Source: Candidatus Omnitrophota bacterium (lineage in GTDB: Bacteria > Ratteibacteria > UBA8468 > B48-G9 > JAFGKM01). Taken from it: 14,015 nt of DNA. Below are positions 7,036 to 14,015 of the stretch, piece by piece (the stretch's first letter is position 1; each line of letters starts with the position of its first letter). The translations under genes were made by a program, and so were the position numbers. The stretch covers positions 1 to 14,015 of the forward strand of contig JAKJFI010000008.1 of NCBI GenBank assembly GCA_022704985.1, given 5' to 3'. Under the pieces are notes generated by a model. The model worked only from the letters and a program-made list of their open reading frames with translations. It was not told the origin of the DNA and searched no databases.

Positions 7036-7717
7036 ACTTGCGGCAAGAAACGTGACTAAGGAATACCCCGGGGGGGTGAGGGCCCTGCGCAACGTTGACC
7101 TGGATATTAAAAAAGGCGAAATGCTTGTACTTCTGGGTCCTTCAGGGTCGGGAAAGACGACGCTCATAAATGTGCTCGGCTTGCTGGACAGGCCTACGGG
7201 GGGCAGTGTATATCTTGACGAAAGGGATATAACCGCCCTCAGAGAGAAAGAGAGATGCGCCATAATGAATGTAACGTTCGGCTTCATCTTTCAGTTTTTC
7301 CATCTTATACCCGAGCTGACTGTAATCGAGAATGTGATGCTTCCGCTATGGATTAAGGAAAGGACTTACATGAAACTGAAGTCCTATTACGGAGAAGCGG
7401 AGAGACTCCTGGATGAATTCAATCTTTCAGGGCGGAAGAACTTCCATCCTTCCCAGCTTTCCGGCGGGGAGTTGCAGAGAGTGGCCATATGCCGAAGCAT
7501 GATATGCAAGCCTTCGGTGATATTCGCGGATGAACCGACAGGCAGCATAGACAAGAAGTCGTCAGAGATGTTTTTCGAACTGATAAGGAAACTTAACAGC
7601 GAGAAAGGGGTTACGTTCATAATAGGGACGCACAACGAGAAGTTTTTGCAATTCGCCACAAAAGTAGTATATTTAAACGAAGGCGAGATAGAGAAAATAG
7701 AGGAGAGGAGGGGATAA
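7028..7717 (+). CDS. lolD: Lipoprotein-releasing ABC transporter ATP-binding protein LolD
   Basis: This 229-residue ABC ATPase drives the LolC-type permease. Walker A GPSGSGKT is at 37-44 and the Q-loop FIFQFFHLIPELT has Gln89. The signature LSGGE is at 144-148, Walker B VIFADEP at 164-170 (Asp168, Glu169), and the H-loop His202 is in GTHNEK. All are intact. The HLIPELT..ENVMLP segment is typical of LolD rather than MacB or FtsE. The ATG lies inside the last codons of lolC (8-base overlap), so the two are probably translationally coupled. A seven-G run at about 7071-7077 encodes Gly-Gly-Val and is a possible slippage or sequencing-error site. The end of the gene carries the strong Shine-Dalgarno sequence of the next gene. 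Confidence 0.95.
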   Translation: MNKLAARNVTKEYPGGVRALRNVDLDIKKGEMLVLLGPSGSGKTTLINVLGLLDRPTGGSVYLDERDITALREKERCAIMNVTFGFIFQFFHLIPELTVIENVMLPLWIKERTYMKLKSYYGEAERLLDEFNLSGRKNFHPSQLSGGELQRVAICRSMICKPSVIFADEPTGSIDKKSSEMFFELIRKLNSEKGVTFIIGTHNEKFLQFATKVVYLNEGEIEKIEERRG

Positions 7718-8596
7718 ATGGGGTTGCTTATATATCTGGACGGAAAGCTGGTAAAGGAAGAAGATGCAAAGGTGTCGGTGTTTGACCACGGTCTGCTATA
7801 CGGTGACGGCATTTTTGAGGGGATAAGGGGTTATAATGGAAGGATTTTCAAAATGGATGAGCATCTGGTGCGCCTTTTTAATTCCGCAAAGGTGATAATG
7901 CTTGAAGTCCCGCTCAATTTTTATGATTTGAAAAAAGCCATAATACAGACCGTCAGAGCCAATGAACTCAAGGATTGTTACATAAGGGTGGTGGTAACAA
8001 GAGGCGTGGGCGACCTTGGGCTCGATCCGCGCAAATGCAAGGTTGCCACTCTATTTATCATAGCAAGCAATATTCAGCTCTATCCCGAATCGCTGTACGA
8101 GAAGGGGCTGGAGGTGACAACGGTAGGCAGCAGGAGGAATTCCACAGAAGCTGTAAATCCCGCCGTGAAATCGCTCAATTATCTTAACAACATTATGGCC
8201 AAGATAGAAGCTACCAACGCCGGCTCGGCTGAAGGATTGATGCTGAACAATCAGGGATACATAAGCGAATGCACGGGAGACAACATATTCGCGGTGAAAA
8301 ATAACCAGCTTCTTACTCCTCCTATCTCTGCCGGAGCTCTTGAAGGGGTAACCAGGAATGTTGTTATAGAGATAGCCTCGAGGATGGGACTTGCAGTGAA
8401 GGAAACCGATATGACGCGCTATGACATATTTACCGCAGACGAGTGTTTTCTCACCGGCACGGCGGCCGAAATCATTTCGGTCATTTCCCTGGACAAGAGG
8501 GTTATCGGGAGCGGTAAACCCGGAGAGATAACCAACAGGATAAGGAAAGAGTTTATATCCTTGACCAGAACAGAGGGGATTTCCGTCTATGAGTGA
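7718..8596 (+). CDS. ilvE: Branched-chain amino acid aminotransferase (class IV PLP enzyme)
   Basis: This 292-residue fold-type IV PLP aminotransferase most likely transfers the amino group between glutamate and the 2-oxoacids of Leu, Ile and Val. FDHGLLYGDGIFEGIRGY at 22-39 is the family start motif. YIRVVVTRG at 88-96 is IlvE-like. Lys151 in VKSLNYLNN is the PLP Schiff-base lysine, Glu184 lies in SECTGDNIF, and the phosphate-binding TGTAAE loop is at 246-251. A D-amino-acid or 4-amino-4-deoxychorismate activity cannot be fully excluded. The ATG abuts the TAA of lolD, with AGGAGGGG upstream inside lolD. It sits among envelope genes with no other leucine/valine pathway gene nearby. Confidence 0.88.
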   Translation: MGLLIYLDGKLVKEEDAKVSVFDHGLLYGDGIFEGIRGYNGRIFKMDEHLVRLFNSAKVIMLEVPLNFYDLKKAIIQTVRANELKDCYIRVVVTRGVGDLGLDPRKCKVATLFIIASNIQLYPESLYEKGLEVTTVGSRRNSTEAVNPAVKSLNYLNNIMAKIEATNAGSAEGLMLNNQGYISECTGDNIFAVKNNQLLTPPISAGALEGVTRNVVIEIASRMGLAVKETDMTRYDIFTADECFLTGTAAEIISVISLDKRVIGSGKPGEITNRIRKEFISLTRTEGISVYE

Positions 8597-8621
8597 TTTC
8601 GGCTGAAAAACAGAAAAAAAT

Positions 8622-8650
8622 TAGCCAAAATCCGAAAAACATGCTAAAAT
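8622..8650 (+). promoter_or_regulatory. Candidate promoter for clpC
   Basis: TGCTAAAAT is an extended -10 (TAAAAT at 8645-8650), with TAGCCA (four matches to TTGACA) 17 bases upstream at 8622-8627. Transcription would start near 8657, ahead of the Shine-Dalgarno AGGGGG (8661-8666) and ATG 8671. The -10 lies in a small inverted repeat, GCTA-AAA-TAGC. A weak hairpin (8601-8606 with 8621-8626) precedes it. No CIRCE or CtsR-like operator is visible. Confidence 0.5.
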
Positions 8651-8670
8651 AGCAGGAACCAGGGGGAAAT

Positions 8671-11166
8671 ATGTTTGAAAGGTTCACAGAGCGTGTGAAA
8701 TCTCTGCTGGATTTATCCCGTAAAGAGGCCGTGAAGTACGGGCACAACAGGATAGAGCCGGAGCATATTTTTCTTGTCATGCTTGCCGATGCTCAGGGTG
8801 TCGGAGTTGCAATGCTGCATCATATGGGGATTGAGCTCCAGAAGATAAAGAGCGAGATTGAGAGGAGCATGAAGATAGGCGTCCCCGTTTATGTGGGGGA
8901 CCTTCCCCTGAGCGTCCAGTCAAAAAAAATTCTTGAACTTGCAGTAAAGGAAGCGCAATTCTATACGAATAACTATATAGGCACCGAGCACATACTCCTC
9001 GGCATGATAGCCGCGGAAGATACCCTGCCGTCAAGGATACTGCGGAATAACGGTATCACTTTGAAGAACGCCCGGGAGATTTTTGAGGAGATGCTCGGAG
9101 ACCCCCAGCAAAAATGGAACGCCGGCAGGCGTTATTCCTCACAGCCTTACCAGAAGAACAAAATCACCGCGTTGCAGGCTTTCGGAAGGGACCTCACCCG
9201 GTTTGCTGAGGAAGGAAAGCTTGACCCGGTGATTGGAAGGGAGAAGGAGATAGAAAGGCTGACGCAGGTTCTGTGCCGCAGGAAGAAAAACAATCCCGTG
9301 CTGATAGGAGAACCAGGAGTCGGCAAGACGGCGATAGTCGAGGGGCTGGCGGAAAGAATAGTTTTCGGAGGAGCTCCCGAAATCCTGAAAGACAGGAAAG
9401 TGATAATGATAGACCTCGCCGCGATTGTTGCGGGAACAAAGTACAGGGGAGAATTTGAACAGAGAATAAAGACGCTTCTTGACGAGATAAAGAGTTCCAG
9501 GAACGTCATAATTTTTATAGACGAGATACACACCCTGGTGGGAGCGGGAGGCGCAGAAGGCGCCATAGACGCATCGAACATTCTCAAGCCTGCCCTTTCA
9601 AGAGGCGAGATTCAGTGCATAGGGGCGACCACTCTTGATGAGTACAGGAAATACATAGAGAAAGACGGCGCTCTCGAGAGAAGGTTCCAGCCGGTGATGG
9701 TGAACCCTCCCAGCGTTGAAGAAACTGTTGAGATTCTCAAAGGGCTGAAGGAGAGGTATGAGCGCCACCACCACCTCAGGATTTCGGACGGCGCAATTAA
9801 AGCGGCGGCTGTGCTGAGCGACCGATACATAACCGGAAGGTTCCTTCCCGACAAAGCGATTGACCTTATAGATGAAGCCGCGAGCCACCAGCGGTTGAAG
9901 CTTTTCCGTCCTTCAGAAGATATAGAGAAATTTGACCTGGAGATTAAGGACGTTACGAAAGAGAAAGAGAAAGCAATAAAGAAACAGGACTATGAAAAGG
10001 CGGCTTCGCTACGGGATAAAGAGCGTGAACTTAAGAACAAGCTCGACGATTTCAGAGAAAACTGGAATAAGCTTATCCCCGAAGAGCAAAAGGTCATAAC
10101 GGAAGAAAATATCGCTCTAATCGTTTCGCAGTGGACGGGGGTGCCTGTCGTCCAGATATGCAAAGAAGAAAAAGAGAGACTGCTGGATATGGAGAAGGCG
10201 ATACATGAAATGGTGATAGGCCAGGAAGAGGCCATATCGGCGATAAGCAGGGCGATAAGAAGGTCCAGGGCAGGGCTCAAGGACAAGAAGAAACCGATAG
10301 GAAGCTTTCTTTTTCTCGGTCCCACGGGCGTGGGTAAAACTCTTGTGGGCAGGGCGCTTGCCAGGTTCCTTTTCGGCGACGAGCAGGCGTTGGTTCAGAT
10401 AGACATGTCGGAATACATGGAGAAGTTTTCCCTGTCGCGGCTGGTGGGAGCGCCTCCAGGATATGTGGGATACGAAGAAGGCGGACAGTTGACGGAGAAA
10501 GTGAGAAGGAGACCTTACAGCGTCATACTGCTGGATGAAATTGAGAAAGCCCATCCCGAAATATTCAATCTTCTCCTGCAGGTTCTTGAAGATGGCAGGC
10601 TGACCGACAGTTTCGGCAGGAGCGCGGATTTTCGCAATACCATACTCATAATGACGTCAAACCTCGGCAGCCAGATTTTCAGGAACAGGTCGGTACTGGG
10701 GTTCCGGCAGGAGAAAGAAGAGGAAGATTTCCGGAGCGACGTCAGGGACAGGATGATGGAACAGGTCAAAAAGACTTTCAAGCCGGAGTTCATGAACAGG
10801 CTTGATGAAATAGTAATCTTCCATCCTCTTAACGGCGAACATCTCCGGGAGATTGTCGAGCTTGAAATGTCAGAGGTGCGGCAGAGGATGAAGGAACAGC
10901 ATATCATGGTTGTGGTTTCCGGCAAGGCGAAGCAGTTCCTGGTTGAGAAGGGGACGAGTCCCGAGTTCGGCGCGAGGCCGTTGAAAAGAGTGATTTCGAA
11001 GTACGTGGAGGACCCGCTTTCGGAAGAGATGCTTAAAGATACTTATCCCCGGAATTCAACGATACTTATAGATTATAAGGGAGAAGAGAAACTCACCTTC
11101 AGGCTTTTGAAGAAAGGAGAAAATCTTGAAAAAATTCTTAATGTTGTTGCCGCTCCTCTTGCTTAG
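8671..11166 (+). CDS. clpC: ATP-dependent Clp protease ATP-binding subunit ClpC
   Basis: This 831-residue AAA+ unfoldase should feed substrates to ClpP. The double Clp N-domain spans about 1-145. AAA-1 has Walker A GEPGVGKT (213-220) and Walker B VIIFIDEIH (279-287). A short middle region at about 425-460 carries a UVR-like coiled coil (KKQDYEKAASLRDKE), which marks ClpC rather than ClpA or ClpB. AAA-2 has Walker A GPTGVGKT (550-557) and Walker B VILLDEIEKAH (618-628). The C-terminal D2-small domain is complete. It has its own likely promoter and a good Shine-Dalgarno sequence. The last 41 bases overlap bamA in another frame. No clpP or adaptor (mcsA/mcsB) gene is adjacent. Confidence 0.97.
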   Translation: MFERFTERVKSLLDLSRKEAVKYGHNRIEPEHIFLVMLADAQGVGVAMLHHMGIELQKIKSEIERSMKIGVPVYVGDLPLSVQSKKILELAVKEAQFYTNNYIGTEHILLGMIAAEDTLPSRILRNNGITLKNAREIFEEMLGDPQQKWNAGRRYSSQPYQKNKITALQAFGRDLTRFAEEGKLDPVIGREKEIERLTQVLCRRKKNNPVLIGEPGVGKTAIVEGLAERIVFGGAPEILKDRKVIMIDLAAIVAGTKYRGEFEQRIKTLLDEIKSSRNVIIFIDEIHTLVGAGGAEGAIDASNILKPALSRGEIQCIGATTLDEYRKYIEKDGALERRFQPVMVNPPSVEETVEILKGLKERYERHHHLRISDGAIKAAAVLSDRYITGRFLPDKAIDLIDEAASHQRLKLFRPSEDIEKFDLEIKDVTKEKEKAIKKQDYEKAASLRDKERELKNKLDDFRENWNKLIPEEQKVITEENIALIVSQWTGVPVVQICKEEKERLLDMEKAIHEMVIGQEEAISAISRAIRRSRAGLKDKKKPIGSFLFLGPTGVGKTLVGRALARFLFGDEQALVQIDMSEYMEKFSLSRLVGAPPGYVGYEEGGQLTEKVRRRPYSVILLDEIEKAHPEIFNLLLQVLEDGRLTDSFGRSADFRNTILIMTSNLGSQIFRNRSVLGFRQEKEEEDFRSDVRDRMMEQVKKTFKPEFMNRLDEIVIFHPLNGEHLREIVELEMSEVRQRMKEQHIMVVVSGKAKQFLVEKGTSPEFGARPLKRVISKYVEDPLSEEMLKDTYPRNSTILIDYKGEEKLTFRLLKKGENLEKILNVVAAPLA

Positions 11167-13375
11167 CATTCCAGCGTTTCTGTTTTCGCAGAGCAGGGTG
11201 ACCGGGATTGCAATATCCGGAAACAGGAATGTCAGCGAAGAAAAAATACTGCTCCTGATGAAGACCAGGGTTGGCGATGAATATAACGAGAACGTTGTGA
11301 GGGAAGACCTGAGGAGCCTTGCCGGGACAGGTTTTTTCCAGAGCGTCCGTTATGAGACGGAAGAGAAAGACGGAATTGTTGTGAAGCTTTTCGTGAAGGA
11401 AAATCCCGTGATAGGCAAGATGCAGTTTGCGGGCGGCAGGACATTCAAGACGAAACAGCTTGCGGATTTTCTCGGGATTAACAAGGGGGATATTCTGAGC
11501 GAGGTCAGACTCCTGGACGGTATTGAAAAGATAAAAGAAAAATACAGGGAGAAAAAATTTTATCTGGTTGAGATTGACTATGAAATCGAAGAAATTGAGA
11601 ATGAAAATGTCCAGCTCCGCTTGTTGATAAACGAACAGGGGTTGAGTTACGTCAAGCAAATAATTTTCGAAGGCAACAGCCAGGTTCCTGCGGCGCGTCT
11701 GCGCCATTTGATGAAGGTGAAGCAGAGGAAGATGCCTTTTATAAAGGGAACGTTTAAGAAAGACATTTTTGACAAGGACATTAAAAGGATAAAGGCATAT
11801 TATGCGGATAACGGTTTTCTCGAAGCAACGGCCGAAACGAACGTGTTCACCGACAAGAGGGATAGGCTGCTGGTGCTGAAAATATCTGTGGATGAAGGAA
11901 AAAAATACCGCCTCGGCGAAATCGGGTTCAGAGGCAATATGATATTTGAGGAGAAAAAACTCAGGGAACGTCTGGCGCTTAAAGAGAAAGACGCTGTGTT
12001 CAACAGGAGCAAGGCGGATGAAAATGTAAGGAACCTGAACAAGTTCTACATGGACCAGGGGTATCTCAGGGTCAGAATTGACGAAATACCCGCGGCGGGC
12101 GAGAAACCTGAAGCGATGGATATCATCTATCTTGTCGAGCCGGATGAGATATACCATGCGGGAGAGGTTATCATAAGAGGGAATACAAAGACCAAGGATA
12201 AAGTCATCAGGAGGGAAGTGAAGATTGAGCCCGGGGACAAGCTGACCGCCGACGGGATACAGAAGAGCTACAACAGGCTTTTTGACCTCAATTATTTCGA
12301 AAAGATGAATATCTATCCCGAGTTTACAGAAAGTGGAAATACGGCGAACATGGTCGTGGAAGTGGAAGAGAAGAGCAAGACGGGGATGTTCATGATAGGA
12401 GGAGGATACAGCAGTGTTGATGATATCGTGGGAGTAATAAATGTGCAGCAGTCGAATTTCAATTTATCGGGAAAGCCCTCATTTGTCGGGGGAGGGCAGA
12501 ATCTTTCCACGACGGTGCAGTTTGGAACCGAGACGTCTAATTTCAGCGTGAGTTTTACCGAACCTTATTTTTTTGACAAGCCCGTCTGGTTTGGCGTCGA
12601 TTTGTACAGAACAAGCAGGAAATATACCATGTATGACGTTGACAGGACAGGCGGCGCCCTCAGGATAGGCAGGAGGTGGGAGAGGGCATCTCTGGGGCTG
12701 ACCGGGAAAATCGAGGAGATAGGGCTTTCGGGAATTGAGATACCGTCGTTTAAACAGCAGGAAGGCGACAGTAGAAAAAACAGCCTCACGGGAGTTTTTA
12801 CGTACAGCAGTCTTGACAGGAGAAGGGCTTCCAGGAGAGGTAATCTGGCAAAGCTGTCGGTCGAATATGCCGGAGAAGTTCTGGGAGGAGATATTGATTT
12901 CGTCAAGCCGGTTTTTGAAAACGATTTTTATTATCCATTCGGGAACCTTATTTTTCACAGCAGGTTGTTCGCTGGGATGATAAAAGAGCTGGACGATACC
13001 GGTGATATACCTGTCTATGAACGGTTCTTCGGCGGAGGCATTGGTACAGTCAGAGGATATGAGGAAAGAACGCTTGGGCCAAAAGACGGAGCAACCGGCG
13101 AAGCCATAGGAGGACGTTCTTTATTTGCCAAAAGTTTAGAGTTGATTTATCCTATATACCAGGAGATACTCAGAGGCGTTCTGTTTTTCGATGCCGGAAA
13201 TGTGTGGGAAGATTGGGGTGAATTCGGGTCCCTGCGCAAAAGCATAGGTGCGGGCGTGAAGCTGGTTGTGCCTGTTTTAAACGCTCCCATAGAGATATAC
13301 TACGGGCATGCTCTTGACAGTAAAGGTGACGAACCTGAGGGCAGATGGCATTTCGGCATGTCTTTCGGATTCTAA
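11126..13375 (+). CDS. bamA: Outer membrane protein assembly factor BamA (Omp85)
   Basis: This 749-residue protein is the core of the BAM complex, which inserts beta-barrel proteins into the outer membrane. The signal peptide is about 1-21 (KK followed by a Leu-rich core, ending near FLFSQ). Five POTRA domains occupy about 25-420. The Omp85 barrel follows, with the conserved loop-6 motif VRGY at 642-645 and a C-terminal strand ending in FGMSFGF, the outer-membrane Phe signature. The TTG at 11126 is chosen because AAAGGAG lies six bases upstream and it restores the two lysines of the signal peptide. The next ATG (11141) would lose them. The start lies 41 bases inside clpC. Length is slightly below that of E. 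coli BamA (about 810). Confidence 0.96.
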   Translation: MKKFLMLLPLLLLSIPAFLFSQSRVTGIAISGNRNVSEEKILLLMKTRVGDEYNENVVREDLRSLAGTGFFQSVRYETEEKDGIVVKLFVKENPVIGKMQFAGGRTFKTKQLADFLGINKGDILSEVRLLDGIEKIKEKYREKKFYLVEIDYEIEEIENENVQLRLLINEQGLSYVKQIIFEGNSQVPAARLRHLMKVKQRKMPFIKGTFKKDIFDKDIKRIKAYYADNGFLEATAETNVFTDKRDRLLVLKISVDEGKKYRLGEIGFRGNMIFEEKKLRERLALKEKDAVFNRSKADENVRNLNKFYMDQGYLRVRIDEIPAAGEKPEAMDIIYLVEPDEIYHAGEVIIRGNTKTKDKVIRREVKIEPGDKLTADGIQKSYNRLFDLNYFEKMNIYPEFTESGNTANMVVEVEEKSKTGMFMIGGGYSSVDDIVGVINVQQSNFNLSGKPSFVGGGQNLSTTVQFGTETSNFSVSFTEPYFFDKPVWFGVDLYRTSRKYTMYDVDRTGGALRIGRRWERASLGLTGKIEEIGLSGIEIPSFKQQEGDSRKNSLTGVFTYSSLDRRRASRRGNLAKLSVEYAGEVLGGDIDFVKPVFENDFYYPFGNLIFHSRLFAGMIKELDDTGDIPVYERFFGGGIGTVRGYEERTLGPKDGATGEAIGGRSLFAKSLELIYPIYQEILRGVLFFDAGNVWEDWGEFGSLRKSIGAGVKLVVPVLNAPIEIYYGHALDSKGDEPEGRWHFGMSFGF

Positions 13376-13430
13376 AATCCATGATTGAGTTTTCGTGATG
13401 CAAAGCGATTAACTACGGGGGGGATGTGTG

Positions 13431-13961
13431 ATGAACAAGTTTAAGAAAGCGCTTACCGCGATATCGTTGATTCCTGTTTTTGCCATGCCCGGGATTGCTC
13501 TGTCCCAGACGGTGAAACTGGGTTACGTGGACCTTAAGGAGGTTTTCTCCAAGTACACGAGAGCAAACGAGATGGAAGCGACGTTCATGAAAGAGGTTAA
13601 GGCGGAACAGGATAAGGTCAGTAAGTTGGAAAACAAGATAAAGAATGCGCAGCAAGATTTTGAGAAGAAGAAAGACATCATGAAGCCGGAAGAGAAGGCT
13701 AAAAAAGAAACCGAATTGAGGGCGGATATACAGGAATTTACCAAAATGTGGAGTGAGGTCAACAAGAAACTCGACGAGAAAAGAAAAGACATCGAGGAAG
13801 TTTTGCTGGACGAGATAAAGAAAGAGGTGAAAAAATACGGCGAAAAGAACGGCTTCACCGCCATCCTTGATTCAAGGGTCGTGATATACGGACAGGAAGT
13901 GGTGAATCTTACCGGGAAAATTATAAAGGCGGTAAATAAGGGAGACGTGAAGAGCAAGTGA
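13431..13961 (+). CDS. Periplasmic chaperone Skp/OmpH family
   Basis: This 176-residue secreted protein has a signal peptide at about 1-26 (NKFKK, hydrophobic core, IALSQ). It then has the OmpH/Skp start VKLGYVDLKEVFSKY, a long charged coiled-coil region, and a C-terminal strand with GFTAILDSRVVIYG. In the family, a trimer of such proteins holds unfolded outer-membrane proteins for BamA. The ATG at 13431 has a G7 run (13417-13423) as Shine-Dalgarno, about seven bases upstream. A GTG at 13428 would add one Met. It follows bamA after about 55 bp and its TGA overlaps the lpxD start. The bamA-skp-lpxD order is common in diderms, which strengthens the call. Confidence 0.93.
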   Translation: MNKFKKALTAISLIPVFAMPGIALSQTVKLGYVDLKEVFSKYTRANEMEATFMKEVKAEQDKVSKLENKIKNAQQDFEKKKDIMKPEEKAKKETELRADIQEFTKMWSEVNKKLDEKRKDIEEVLLDEIKKEVKKYGEKNGFTAILDSRVVIYGQEVVNLTGKIIKAVNKGDVKSK

Positions 13962-14015
13962 TGATGACGGTCAGGGAAATTGCCAGTCTGGTGGATGGGG
14001 TTGTAGTGGGTGACG
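13961..14015 (+). CDS. lpxD: UDP-3-O-acylglucosamine N-acyltransferase LpxD, 5' end only
   Basis: Eighteen codons are visible before the window ends, reading MMTVREIASLVDGVVVGD. The LxELVxGxVVGD pattern is the N-terminal uridine-binding region of LpxD, which adds the second acyl chain to lipid A precursors. The position directly after skp, with the start overlapping its stop (TGATG), is the classic bamA-skp-lpxD arrangement. The second ATG (13964) is an equally possible start. The assignment rests on a short segment plus context. Confidence 0.8.
   Translation, partial: MMTVREIASLVDGVVVGD

Noticed and set aside
7066..7077. CCCC followed by a seven-G run in lolD as a possible regulatory structure.
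   Set aside because: It encodes Pro-Gly-Gly-Val in a correct LolD frame and the protein is intact on both sides. There is no sign of frameshift.
6013..7287. A 424-codon open frame on the minus strand opposite lolC/lolD.
   Set aside because: It covers lolC and the start of lolD, both of which have clear family motifs. Its translation is rich in Arg, His and Tyr with no recognisable domain, and no Shine-Dalgarno sequence or promoter was evident. It is a codon-bias shadow.
8597..8637. Possible intrinsic terminator after ilvE (TTTCGG...CCGAAA and GGCTGA...TTAGCC).
   Set aside because: The two stems are short, mutually interrupted, and not followed by a T-run. The region is better explained as the upstream part of the clpC promoter.
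11138..12157. A 339-codon open frame on the minus strand opposite bamA.
   Set aside because: It is antisense to the POTRA region of BamA, has a biased composition (Phe, His, Leu, Arg) and no motif. The bamA reading is unambiguous.

Overview
The window looks like a chromosomal segment of a Gram-negative (diderm), LPS-making, probably anaerobic bacterium. The envelope signs are LolC/LolD, BamA, Skp/OmpH and the start of LpxD. The anaerobe sign is a 2-oxoacid:ferredoxin oxidoreductase gamma subunit. A ClpC-type (UVR-containing) Clp ATPase, heavy use of AGG/AGA and ATA codons, and a UroD-family methyltransferase-like gene next to a sugar isomerase argue against a proteobacterium. They would fit an uncultured lineage such as Omnitrophota or relatives. 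That placement is inference only. TGA ends several genes in tight stop/start overlaps, so the standard bacterial code applies.

Two divergent gene blocks leave a ~100 bp promoter region at 5750-5850. The left block runs on the minus strand (5749 down to 133): a UroD-family protein, a TIM-barrel sugar phosphate isomerase/epimerase, an orphan KorC-type gamma subunit, the RNA ligase RtcB, a YgjP-type zinc metallopeptidase and a patatin-like phospholipase. From the isomerase onward the genes are nearly fused and probably form one operon behind a TTGACA promoter at 4719-4747. The mix (carbon metabolism, RNA repair, proteolysis, lipid hydrolysis) has no obvious common pathway. The first 132 bases are an unassigned edge.

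The right block runs on the plus strand (5851 to the end): lolC, lolD, an ilvE-like aminotransferase, clpC, bamA, skp and the first 18 codons of lpxD. Apart from ilvE and clpC it is an outer-membrane biogenesis cluster covering lipoprotein release, beta-barrel assembly, periplasmic chaperoning and lipid A synthesis. Promoters with extended -10 elements are visible before lolC and clpC. The lolC one sits so close to the ATG that the message should be leaderless or nearly so.

The most notable anomaly is the UroD-family gene. Its frame is broken by a single TGA at 4871-4873, yet 38 family-like residues continue in the same frame with no other lesion, ending at a second TGA at 4754-4756. I saw no mobile element, CRISPR array, tRNA, rRNA or clearly novel multi-gene system. 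Most of the window is recognisable housekeeping content.
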